Positions 1 to 7,900 of a stretch of DNA of 64,000 nucleotides are shown here, piece by piece (the first letter of the stretch is position 1; each line of letters opens with the position of its first letter). Source of the DNA: Clostridiales bacterium (GTDB taxonomy: Bacteria; Bacillota; Clostridia; Lachnospirales; Lachnospiraceae); assembly GCA_012839295.1 (NCBI GenBank), contig DUNO01000013.1, forward strand, positions 124,001-188,000, given 5' to 3'. The notes under the pieces were generated by a model that saw only the letters and a list, made by a program, of their open reading frames with translations, was not told the DNA's origin and did not search any database. The position numbers and the translations under genes were made by a program.

Positions 1-28
1 TTATAGGAACATCTTTTTGTTCCTATAA
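1..28 (+). terminator. Hairpin terminator of the gene left of the window
   Basis: Perfect 10-bp stem (TTATAGGAAC / GTTCCTATAA) with an 8-nt T-rich loop, followed by AT-rich DNA. It most likely ends a gene that lies left of the window. The same type of hairpin recurs at 12995-13057. Confidence 0.6.
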
Positions 29-60
29 TATAAATTATGAGAAGTTGTTATTTAACTTCC

Positions 61-220
61 CATAAAAGGCGCTGTACTTGCGCCGCGTACAGTGTGCCCT
101 AAGGGGGCGCACCGGTTACAGGAAGATGACTTTGCTTCTTGTAAATATAGGAGTAAATTATTATAGTTAGAATTAAAAAAATATTTAATCTACCAGGGCG
201 TGTCTAGCTGGACACGGCTC
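61..220 (+). other. Structured leader with four small hairpins
   Basis: This stretch before the first gene holds four small stems: GGCGC 68-72 with GCGCC 80-84; GTGTGCCC 92-99 with GGGCGCAC 105-112 (one G-T pair); ACAGGAAG 118-125 with CTTCTTGT 135-142; and CGTGTC 199-204 with GACACG 211-216. It is G+C-richer than its surroundings. It matches no riboswitch class I can name. It may be a leader of the downstream pair or debris of repeats. Confidence 0.35.
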
Positions 221-246
221 ATAGCCTAATTTAGGAGGGTCATGTA

Positions 247-660
247 ATGGCAGTTGTTGAAGAGTTAATACGCAAAGAGAATGATGGGACAATTAGCTTC
301 GGTAACTATTTACTGAATGTTAAATCTAAGGTATCTGATTTTGAGCATCAGGGAGACTTATATAAGGTAAAAACCTTTTATGAGATTACAAAGCTTGAGA
401 AGAACGGGATGTTCGTATACGAATCAGTACCGGGTACAGCTGTTTTTCATTTAGACTCCAAGGGCAACGATTTAAGCTTTGAAGTAAGCGGGAATGACAA
501 TGCACAGATAACATTGGAATTAGAAGCAGAGAAAGAATATGAAATCTATAAAAATGACACCTGTCTTGGAAAGATGAAGACGAATTTGGGTGGAAAGCTC
601 ATACTGAGCTTGGAATTGGAAGATTCAAAGAAGGATTTTATAAAGGTGGTTAAACTGTAA
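247..660 (+). CDS. Conserved small protein upstream of radA
   Basis: This 137-residue protein has no signal peptide or membrane segment. The composition (alternating charged and hydrophobic residues, FGNYLLNVKSKV near the start) suggests an all-beta cytoplasmic fold. The start follows TTAGGAGGG at a good distance. The gene ends one base before radA begins, so the two are almost certainly cotranscribed and probably translationally coupled. Homologues next to radA in Lachnospiraceae are, from memory, often labelled 'endosialidase'; nothing visible here supports that activity, so I treat it as a protein of unknown function. That it is a real gene is secure from the start signal and tight spacing. 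Confidence 0.8.
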   Translation: MAVVEELIRKENDGTISFGNYLLNVKSKVSDFEHQGDLYKVKTFYEITKLEKNGMFVYESVPGTAVFHLDSKGNDLSFEVSGNDNAQITLELEAEKEYEIYKNDTCLGKMKTNLGGKLILSLELEDSKKDFIKVVKL

Positions 661-661
661 G

Positions 662-2017
662 ATGGCTAAAAGCAAGACAGTGTTTTTCTGTAAAGAATGT
701 GGCTTTGAATCTACAAAATGGTTAGGCCAGTGTCCGGGCTGTAAAGAGTGGGATACCTTTTCAGAGGAGCCGGTCTTGAAAAAGAGCAATAAACAGACGG
801 GTATCAAGATAACAAGAGAACCTGAACTATTGTCTAACATTAAAGCGGAATCGGAATTAAGGCTATGTTCAGGAATAGAGGAATTTGACCGTGTACTGGG
901 AGGCGGGATTGTAAAAGGAAGCCTCGTCCTGGTAGGCGGCGACCCTGGAATCGGTAAATCCACGCTGCTGCTGCAGATGTGCAGGGAAATCGTTAATAAA
1001 TCCAGGAAAGTCCTGTATATATCGGGAGAAGAATCCTTAAGCCAGATTAAAATGAGGGCTGAGAGGCTCGGCGTATTCCACGGCGAGCTTCTCCTCCTAT
1101 GTGAAACAGATCTTGAATTAATTGAAAATGCAATAGAAAAGCATAGCCCGGAGATTGTGGTCATCGACTCGATCCAGACTATGTTCAAGGAAGAGGTGTC
1201 CTCAGCTCCCGGCAGTGTGAGCCAGGTCAGGGAAGCCACCAGCACCTTGATGAAGATCGCAAAGGGAAAGGGAATCACCGTATTTATCATTGGACATGTG
1301 ACAAAAGAGGGCGTAGTTGCCGGGCCTAGGGTGCTAGAACATATGGTAGACACGGTGCTTTATTTTGAAGGTGACAATTATGCAGCCTACCGTGTCCTCA
1401 GGGCGGTGAAGAACCGTTTCGGTTCCACGAATGAAATCGGTGTCTTTGAAATGCAGGGAACAGGACTGGTAGAGGTAAAGAATCCCTCCGAATTTATGCT
1501 GAAAGGGAGGCCGGAAGGTGAGCCGGGCTCTGTTGTTGCCGCATCGATTGAAGGGACAAGGCCGATCCTGGTGGAGGTTCAGGCCTTAATCTGCAGAACC
1601 AATTTTAATATGCCAAGGAGGACAGCGGCCGGTACTGACTATAATAGGGTCAACCTGTTAATGGCTGTCCTGGAAAAAAGGGCGGGAGTCCAGCTGTCCG
1701 ACTGCGACGCCTATGTAAATGTGGCCGGCGGCATGAGAATTACAGAGCCGGCGCTGGATCTGGCTGTAACGACTGCCATCCTCTCCAGCTATAAAAACAC
1801 CCCGATGGACAACAAAACAGTTATATTCGGCGAGGTTGGACTTACGGGTGAGATCAGGGCGGTCAATCTGGCGGAGCATAGAGTTGCAGAAGCAGCAAAG
1901 ATGGGCTTCGAGGTATGCATTTTACCCCAAGCAAACAAGGAGCATATCAAAGCACCGGGAATCAAGCTAATCGGTGTAAGGAGTATTCAGGAAGTTATGT
2001 CTTTGCTTAGAAAGTAG
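662..2017 (+). CDS. radA: DNA repair protein RadA
   Basis: RadA is a RecA-like ATPase that promotes branch migration during recombinational repair. The 451 residues match the usual family length. In order: an N-terminal C4 zinc finger (Cys10, Cys13, Cys24, Cys27), a RecA-type ATPase core with Walker A GDPGIGKST near residue 94, the RadA-specific KNRFGS motif near residue 250, and a C-terminal Lon-protease-like domain ending in the ...GEVGLTGEIR region. The gene starts one nucleotide after the preceding stop codon. Identification is firm. Confidence 0.97.
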   Translation: MAKSKTVFFCKECGFESTKWLGQCPGCKEWDTFSEEPVLKKSNKQTGIKITREPELLSNIKAESELRLCSGIEEFDRVLGGGIVKGSLVLVGGDPGIGKSTLLLQMCREIVNKSRKVLYISGEESLSQIKMRAERLGVFHGELLLLCETDLELIENAIEKHSPEIVVIDSIQTMFKEEVSSAPGSVSQVREATSTLMKIAKGKGITVFIIGHVTKEGVVAGPRVLEHMVDTVLYFEGDNYAAYRVLRAVKNRFGSTNEIGVFEMQGTGLVEVKNPSEFMLKGRPEGEPGSVVAASIEGTRPILVEVQALICRTNFNMPRRTAAGTDYNRVNLLMAVLEKRAGVQLSDCDAYVNVAGGMRITEPALDLAVTTAILSSYKNTPMDNKTVIFGEVGLTGEIRAVNLAEHRVAEAAKMGFEVCILPQANKEHIKAPGIKLIGVRSIQEVMSLLRK

Positions 2018-2089
2018 CCTCCTTCATAGAAACATGTATTGGAGGAAATACATCCCGCTGTAAAAGCGGAAAATCCTCTCTGTGGGGGA

Positions 2090-2112
2090 AATCCCCTTCA
2101 AAGAAGGGGATT
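2090..2112 (+). promoter_or_regulatory. Stem-loop abutting the next ribosome binding site
   Basis: Perfect 9-bp stem (AATCCCCTT / AAGGGGATT, 5-nt loop) ends right at the TTAGGAGGA ribosome binding site of the 2124 gene. There is no T-run, so it is more likely a translation or attenuation element than a terminator. An upstream AATCCTCTC (around 2081-2090) could pair with the same Shine-Dalgarno sequence as an alternative. Confidence 0.4.
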
Positions 2113-2123
2113 AGGAGGAACAA

Positions 2124-2576
2124 ATGAGAAATAAGTTAGACGAAAAACTATTGATTCTTGCAAAGGCCCAAGAGTGTATGACATATGTAGCCGATACCAT
2201 GGAGCGTTGGGATAATTCCCAGTTCAATGTGGAGAAGATTGCCTATGAATCCATCAATTTGACCGATATGGTGATGAATATGTCAAAGGAGGGCTGCCGG
2301 CTTGCCCTGCTGCTGCAGGAATACTATAATGAGAGCTCCCTGGGTGCATCGGCAGATAAATACCTTAAGATGACGGCTTTTCTGGAGGAGATAAAAAACT
2401 TATTCCAGAACATCTCTGAAATAGCGGCGGTAGAAAACGATATCAGCCATCAGATGGAAGAGGAAATAGCAGGTCAGAGGGAGCTGCAGGAGGATATAAA
2501 ATGCAACCTGTGCCAGATTGGGGAAAGCCTTGATCTGTCAGTGGCAAGCGCTGAATTGATTTTATCGGAGTTGTAA
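2124..2576 (+). CDS. Helical protein of unknown function
   Basis: This 150-residue protein is almost wholly alpha-helical by composition, with long charged and leucine-rich stretches (for example YLKMTAFLEEIKNLFQNISE) that suggest a coiled coil or four-helix arrangement. It has no signal peptide and no membrane segment. A strong TTAGGAGGA site precedes the ATG. The heptad-like spacing recalls domains of methyl-accepting proteins, but no signalling hairpin is visible, so I give no function. It stands alone between radA and the tRNA gene. Confidence 0.7.
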   Translation: MRNKLDEKLLILAKAQECMTYVADTMERWDNSQFNVEKIAYESINLTDMVMNMSKEGCRLALLLQEYYNESSLGASADKYLKMTAFLEEIKNLFQNISEIAAVENDISHQMEEEIAGQRELQEDIKCNLCQIGESLDLSVASAELILSEL

Positions 2577-2706
2577 ACAGCATTGATACTTCTATGGCCT
2601 TTCGTCTTTGGGTTGCCAGACAGGACTGGAGAAGAGAGTTATAAAAGGCTAAGGCTTTTTCACTGGGATGCTGATAGGATGATTTTGATAATCTTGCGAA
2701 ATATTC

Positions 2707-2735
2707 TTGACAATTAGTACAATTCATTGTAATAT
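2707..2735 (+). promoter_or_regulatory. Sigma-A promoter of tRNA-Trp
   Basis: TTGACA at 2707-2712, 17-nt spacer, TAATAT at 2730-2735. The predicted transcript start near 2742 lies about 45 nt before the mature tRNA. Confidence 0.75.
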
Positions 2736-2786
2736 AATAAGGTGCTGGAACGCAGCTGATAAAATGCGCCAGAATCCTTATATTTT

Positions 2787-2857
2787 AGGGGAATCATACA
2801 GCGGCAGTATGACGGTCTCCAAAACCGTTCACGGGGGTTCGAATCCCTCTTCCCCTG
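2787..2857 (+). tRNA. tRNA-Trp (CCA anticodon)
   Basis: A 71-nt cloverleaf. The acceptor stem AGGGGAA/TTCCCCT is perfect with G73 as discriminator. The D arm is ATAC/GTAT with an unusually short 7-nt loop that keeps A14, G18-G19 and A21. The anticodon stem is ACGGT/ACCGT with loop CTCCAAA, giving anticodon CCA at 2819-2821. The variable loop is 4 nt, and the T arm has loop TTCGAAT. CCA is not encoded. A promoter lies upstream and a hairpin terminator downstream. Confidence 0.93.
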
Positions 2858-2870
2858 TTAAAAGAGAAAG

Positions 2871-2903
2871 CCTTATAACTTAGTGGTTATAGGGTTTTTT
2901 TGT
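2871..2903 (+). terminator. Terminator of tRNA-Trp
   Basis: The stem CCTTATAAC / GTTATAGG (one bulged T) is followed by a run of seven T, 14 nt after the tRNA end. Confidence 0.8.
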
Positions 2904-3205
2904 TTCTCATGATTAATAATTATTGACGATTAAAAGGAGAAATAACGGACAAATTTAAAAAATGTGGTGTTATGGCGGTTTTGCTTAATTGACATTACAC
3001 CTCATTGGCACCAACCCCCTTCCAGCAAGGCTCAGGACGGGAGGCAGCGTCCCACTGGTTGGCGGAGCTTGCCGGCTTGTCCACCACCCATACCAGCCAT
3101 ACCGAAGCCGGCAGGGCAGATTAAAAAGACAGGTGGTGTATTTGCTTGGCGCCGCCTGTCTTTTTAATCCGCCGATTTTGATTGACTTTTGTATATTTCT
3201 TTTAA
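2904..3205. other. Left border of the G+C-rich island, no gene seen
   Basis: Base composition changes from AT-rich to clearly G+C-rich at about 2990. The two overlapping open frames here look like products of high G+C rather than genes, as neither has a credible start. I found no copy of the tRNA 3' end at the right edge of the island (10680-10870), so no attachment-site pair can be shown. Confidence 0.5.
3119..3169. terminator. Bidirectional hairpin terminator
   Basis: Perfect 15-bp stem: GATTAAAAAGACAGG at 3119-3133 and its complement at 3155-3169, loop 21 nt. The A-run on one arm and T-run on the other make it usable in both directions. It probably insulates the island from the tRNA side. 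Confidence 0.65.
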
Positions 3206-3234
3206 TTGCAATATGCAAATAAAAGTAGTATATT
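3206..3234 (+). promoter_or_regulatory. Promoter with palindromic operator for the island regulator
   Basis: TTGCAA (3206-3211), 17-nt spacer, TATATT (3229-3234), predicted start near 3241, coding start at 3270. The -35 lies inside the palindrome TTGCA-ATA-TGCAA (3206-3218), a plausible autoregulatory operator. The role is inferred from position only. Confidence 0.5.
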
Positions 3235-3269
3235 GATTGTATCATTACAGGATGAAGGAGGTGGGCGGC

Positions 3270-4451
3270 ATGCTTTATTTGACCGTGAAGGAGGCCGCGG
3301 AGAAATGGGGGCTGGGCACCCGGATTATAACCTTATACTGCGCGGAAAATAAGATCGAGGGCGTTGTCAAAAGGGGCAATCTGTGGCTGATACCGGAGCA
3401 TGCCGGGCGGCCTGCCGATAAACGACGCCGTGAGCAGCCGGCTCCCCGGCCCTCGCTTTCGGACGAGCTTACCCGTCTTCTGGCGTTTACCCCCGACACC
3501 ATGCCGCACGACAGGCCGGACGCGGTTCTGGATACCGTGAAGGAAGAAAGGATGCGGCTTCAATACGAGGGCGAAATCGCCTATCTGCGGGGAGATTTTC
3601 AAACGACCATGGCCTGCTTTCAGAAAACCCGGGGAGACGACGCGGCTCGGCTTCGCGCCTGCCCGATAACGATTGCGGCGGCCGTCAGCCTGGGGGATTA
3701 CCCCGCCTACACCGAGATCGACGCTTATCTGAAAAAATGCGCGGAGATCCACAAGGGCAGTGCCGCCGCCGCTTTCGCGGAGCAGGCCCTTGCCACCGCC
3801 GCCGTGAGCATCATTGCGCCGAACATGGCCCCCGACTGGCTGAAGGAGGGAGATTTCAGCGCCCTCGCTCCGCAAGCGAAGCCCAACGCCCTCTATTTGA
3901 GAGCGAAGTATTTTCACTGTTTACATAGGTATGACGCCATGCTGGCCGTGGCGCAGACCGCCCTGACCCTGTCCGCACAGCCGCAGGGATTCACGACGAC
4001 CGATATTTATCTGAGGGTGACCTGTGCCGTCGCCTGCCATTGTCTCGGACAGGACGACGAGGCCCGGCGCTGGCTGCTTTCCGCCATGCGTATCTGTCTG
4101 CCCCACGGTTTTATCACGCCCTTCGCGGAGGTCGTTACCGCGCTGGGAGGTCTGATGGAGCAGTGCCTGGAACGGGAGTTTCCCGCCTGCCGTGACGCGG
4201 TTCTCGGGCAATGGAACCGCACCTGGAAAAACTGGATCACTTTTCATAACCAATTTACGAAGGATAATATCACGCTTATGCTGACCCTGCGGGAATATCA
4301 CCTCGCTTTGCTTGTGGCGCAGCGCGTTCCTTACGCCAAAGTTGCCAGGCAGCATGGTATTTCCGTGGGCAGGCTCAAGAACATCATGCTGGAGATTTAC
4401 GAAAAGCTATATATATCCGGCCGGGAGGAGCTTGCAAAATACATTTTATGA
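3270..4451 (+). CDS. Helix-turn-helix regulator with LuxR-like C-terminus
   Basis: I chose ATG 3270 because AAGGAGG (3255-3261) lies 8 nt before it; the longer frame has no ribosome binding site. The 393-residue product opens with an excisionase/MerR-like DNA-binding segment (LTVKEAAEKWGLGTRIITLY, residues about 4-23) that ends in a basic patch. The middle (about 90-330) is helical and Ala/Cys-rich and resembles TPR-type sensor regions. The last 60 residues contain a second helix-turn-helix (YAKVARQHGISVGRLKNIML) like the LuxR/GerE class. The layout suggests a transcription regulator with a DNA-binding segment at each end. G+C content and codon choice differ strongly from radA or katA. The likely target is the downstream surface-protein gene or itself. 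Confidence 0.7.
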   Translation: MLYLTVKEAAEKWGLGTRIITLYCAENKIEGVVKRGNLWLIPEHAGRPADKRRREQPAPRPSLSDELTRLLAFTPDTMPHDRPDAVLDTVKEERMRLQYEGEIAYLRGDFQTTMACFQKTRGDDAARLRACPITIAAAVSLGDYPAYTEIDAYLKKCAEIHKGSAAAAFAEQALATAAVSIIAPNMAPDWLKEGDFSALAPQAKPNALYLRAKYFHCLHRYDAMLAVAQTALTLSAQPQGFTTTDIYLRVTCAVACHCLGQDDEARRWLLSAMRICLPHGFITPFAEVVTALGGLMEQCLEREFPACRDAVLGQWNRTWKNWITFHNQFTKDNITLMLTLREYHLALLVAQRVPYAKVARQHGISVGRLKNIMLEIYEKLYISGREELAKYIL

Positions 4452-4462
4452 GCTAAAAAAAC

Positions 4463-4488
4463 GTGACTTTTTGAGGGTGAAAAGTCAC
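4463..4488. repeat. Perfect 9-bp inverted repeat after the regulator
   Basis: GTGACTTTT (4463-4471) and AAAAGTCAC (4480-4488), 12 nt after the regulator stop. It could be a first terminator or an operator. Confidence 0.45.
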
Positions 4489-4507
4489 TACCGGGAACAT
4501 GGATTTG

Positions 4508-4546
4508 CCCCTATGATAGTAATGAAAAGCTATCATAGGGGTTTTT
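4508..4546 (+). terminator. Strong terminator of the regulator gene
   Basis: Perfect 12-bp stem CCCCTATGATAG / CTATCATAGGGG followed by TTTTTAT. It separates the regulator transcript from the small-protein and surface-protein genes. Confidence 0.85.
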
Positions 4547-4577
4547 ATATCCCCGCCCCGGAAAGGAGCGTGAAAGG

Positions 4578-4916
4578 ATGCGCCCGGAGCAAAAGGAGCC
4601 TTATAAGGTGTACCGGGCGGGGGGCCGGGAGTTTCCCGTTTACCTTGAGTACGACGAGCAGCTTGACGAGAGCTACCCGGCCTACCCCGATTTTGAGGAA
4701 CGCCCGGAATATACCGGCGAGGGCCGCCCCTTCGCCACGGCGGAGCAGGAGAGCTGCCCCCATTGCAAACCCGCCGTGTCAGGGGAGGCGCCCCCCAGCG
4801 ACTGCGGCGGCTGCGGCTGGTTTTACCGGGAGCAGACGCCCTATGACCCCATCGGCGTCTGTATGTGCGATGTGCGGCGGCGCGAACCTGAATCACTGAA
4901 GGAGGAAAAAGAATGA
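4578..4916 (+). CDS. Small Cys-rich protein typical of conjugative elements
   Basis: This 112-residue acidic protein starts at an ATG after AAAGGAGCG. Its C-terminal half has paired cysteines (CPHC, CGGCGW, CMCD), suggesting a small zinc-binding fold. From memory, very similar proteins with EYDEQL...YPAYPDFE and GWFYREQTPYDPIGVCMCD segments are common cargo of Tn1549-like integrative elements in gut Clostridia; that link needs a search. Function is unknown. It ends just before a 19-codon frame and the giant surface-protein gene, so the three are probably on one transcript. G+C content is far above the genome background. Confidence 0.7.
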   Translation: MRPEQKEPYKVYRAGGREFPVYLEYDEQLDESYPAYPDFEERPEYTGEGRPFATAEQESCPHCKPAVSGEAPPSDCGGCGWFYREQTPYDPIGVCMCDVRRREPESLKEEKE

Positions 4917-4917
4917 C

Positions 4918-4977
4918 ATGAAAGCAAAGGATGATTTTTTCATCACAGTTCAATGTAAGGAGGTCTTAAAAATATGA
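4918..4977 (+). pseudogene. 19-codon frame, possible stump of an element gene
   Basis: An ATG after GGAGGAAAAAGA opens a 19-residue frame (MKAKDDFFITVQ... ending EVLKI). Its stop TGA overlaps the ATG of the surface protein (ATGA). The peptide resembles, from memory, the first residues of sigma-factor-like proteins of Tn916/Tn1549-type elements (MxxDFFITVxG...). I infer either a truncated element gene into which the surface-protein gene was joined, or a translated leader that couples to it. Confidence 0.35.
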
Positions 4978-7900
4978 AAACGGCAAAAAAACTAATTTTC
5001 AGCCTGCTGCTGGCGGCCATGACGTTCGCGCTGCTGCCGGCGACGGCGCACGCCGAGGGCGGCGTAACCGAGCAGTACAGCGGCCTGACCCCCGGCAGCA
5101 CCTACTATTTCGACCTGTCGGGGGAGAGCCTTCCCGGCACCGCAAACGACTGGCTGCCCGACACCAGCCTGCGATGGGTGCCCTTCACCTATGTGGGAAC
5201 CATCAACGCCTATTCCCTGGACGCAAGCGCCAGCGGTGATATCCACGCCTCGACCGTTGCCAGCGAATCGCCCAGCGACCGCAGCCTGTTCGTGGCGGAT
5301 TACACGGTGACCACGAAGGTCTCCTGGGACACCCTGAACGGCCGGAACCTGATCTTCGGCAGGAGTTACCAAAGCGGCGGCGTTTCCTACACCCTCCGCT
5401 CCCTGTCTGCGGGCAGCCAGCTCACCGGCCGGGATATTCCGGTGACACCGGCCAACAACGAATGGGACCAGATCCTGGCCAAGGACCCCGGCTATATTAA
5501 AAACTTCCTGGGGCCAAACGGCGCTTCCTGGGGGCAGGATACGGCTTCTTACAATAGTATCTCTCCCCAGTTTCGTTCCCTGCGGGGGTATTACTCCGCC
5601 GACTGGTGGTTGTGGGTGTCGTCCGGCGGAGAATACCAGACTGGTTTGTATAATTGCTCATTCCGTCCCGCCCTTGAAATCGAATCCGATCCCTCCGCCG
5701 AGTTGAAAACACTTATCTTCGATATGGGCGGCAATGGTTTCCTGGGCGGCCGCGGCTATCTGGGTGACTCCCACACCGGAAGTGCCGGCAATCTGGCTCC
5801 CGGCTCCCTGACCTCCGCCACGGTGGTCTACACCGGCTCCATCACCCTGCCGGACTTCACGGCGGACGACAGGTTTACCTATTTGGGCAGCGGCTGGGGC
5901 AAGTACCGCTGGACCGACGGGACCCACTTCTATGAGCCGGGGCAAGCCTACGACCTTCCCGCGGGTACGGTCCTGAAGCCCGGATGCGAGCCCGTCGCGG
6001 AGCAGTTCAACCTCGAGCCCGGCGGCATCTATTATTTTGACCTGTCGGGAGAGGGCATCCCCGGCTCCGTTAACAACATCACTCCCGTCACCCCCCTTTA
6101 TGGTATTTGGCCCGATAAAACCCTGAAATGGGTGCCCTTCATCTACGCGGGGACGGTCAACGCCTATTCCCTGGACGCAAGCTCCGTAGATAATCCCTCG
6201 GCACCCGCCGCGGCCGCGGCCAGCGACCGCAGCCTGTTCGTATCGGCCGGCGACGGGTTTTACGATGTCTCCTGGAACGAGCTGAACGCGGCAGGCCTTA
6301 TCTTCGGCAGAGATTACGAGAGCGGCGGCGTCTCCTACAGTCTCCGGTCCATGTCCATGGGCAGCGGGGTTATCGGTTTTGCATACACCAGATGGGGAAC
6401 GCAACGGGGGCTGCCGGCCAATAACGAGTGGGACCAGCTTCTGGATAAGGGCGCGGTCTATCGGTTTAAGAGCTGGAACTTGGCGGATTGGATTGGAGCA
6501 AAACAATATTGGGGGCAGGATTCAACTGCAGGCGGCAGGGCGGTGCGTAGCCCCCAGAGTCAGAGACTCATTCGCCAGACGAATAATATCGCGTCCGGAA
6601 CTAAGAGCAATGGCGTTTATTTCCGCCCCGTTCTTGAAATTAAATCCGCCCCCGGCACCGAGCTGAAAACAATTACCCTGGATATGGGCGCAGGCGGCAC
6701 GCTGGGCGTAAATTCAACGCAAGATCCTCTGATTGAATTGCCGTATATCGATATCGGCCCGATCACCTCCGCCACCGTGGTCTACACCGGCTCGATCACC
6801 CTGCCGGAAATCACGGCCGCCAACGGCTTCAACTACACAGGCTCCGGCACGGGCACCCTGGGCTGGTACGACGGGACCACGTTCTACGCGCCGGGGACGA
6901 CGGTCACCCTTGACACCGGCAAGACCCTGACGGCGGGATACGGCACTGCCGCGCCGGCAGTGGACGCGGGCAAAAGCTCGGTATCGGATCAAACCACTCC
7001 CGTCAGCCCGGCGGCAAATAATGCCTTCACCTTCACGGTCAGCGTGCGGAATGCCGCGGGAGAACCCGTCAGCGGTTTGAATCAGGCGGCCTTTGCCATC
7101 ACCGAAAACGGCGCCGGCAGCCTGACCGTAGTCAGCGTTATCGAGGACGGCGCGACCGGCAACTACACCGTCACCGCCAGACACGACACCGCGGAAACCA
7201 TCACCATTACGGCGGCGGTATCCGGGGTTGCCATAACGGATACCCTCGGCAATGTGGTTGTTCAAGCCGCCGCCGACCCATCGGACTTTAGCGTCCAACT
7301 GGAAACGGCAGGAAATAAGACCGCGGGACAGCCCTTTAACCTGAGCATCACCGGCGCCAAGGGGACGGACGGCTCCGCTTTGAGCGGGAATATAAACGTC
7401 GCCGTCACCAGCGACCGGGACGGAGAGGTGCATGACGCCGCAGTAACCTTTACCGCCGGAGCGGCCGCCGTGCCTGTCACCCTGACAACGGCGGGCGGCC
7501 ATACCCTGACCGTAACCGTGACCGGCGTGACCAATCCGGAAACCGCGGCGGCGACCGTTGCTCCGGCAGGGGTAAACGCCGGCAAGAGTACGGTGTCCGC
7601 GGGAACCACCCCCGCCAGCCCGGTGATCAACAGCGGTTTTACCTTTACCGCAACTGTGCGCGACGCTTATGACAACCCCATCAGCGGGCTTGCGGCGGGA
7701 GACTTTGACATCACCGGAAACGGCACGGGCAGCCTGACCATGGACAGCGTTGCGGAGGACGGCACGACCGGCAACTACACCGTGACCGCCAGCTACGACA
7801 CCGCGGAAACCGTCGCCATTACGGTGGAGGTATCCTCGGTTGAGATTGGCAGCATCGCCGGCGTGGTCATTCAGGACACCGCCACCGACCAATCGGACTT

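Noticed and set aside
2990-3222. Overlapping open frames on both strands before the island regulator
   Set aside because: They arise from high G+C, have no ribosome sites and read as low-complexity Pro/Arg sequence.
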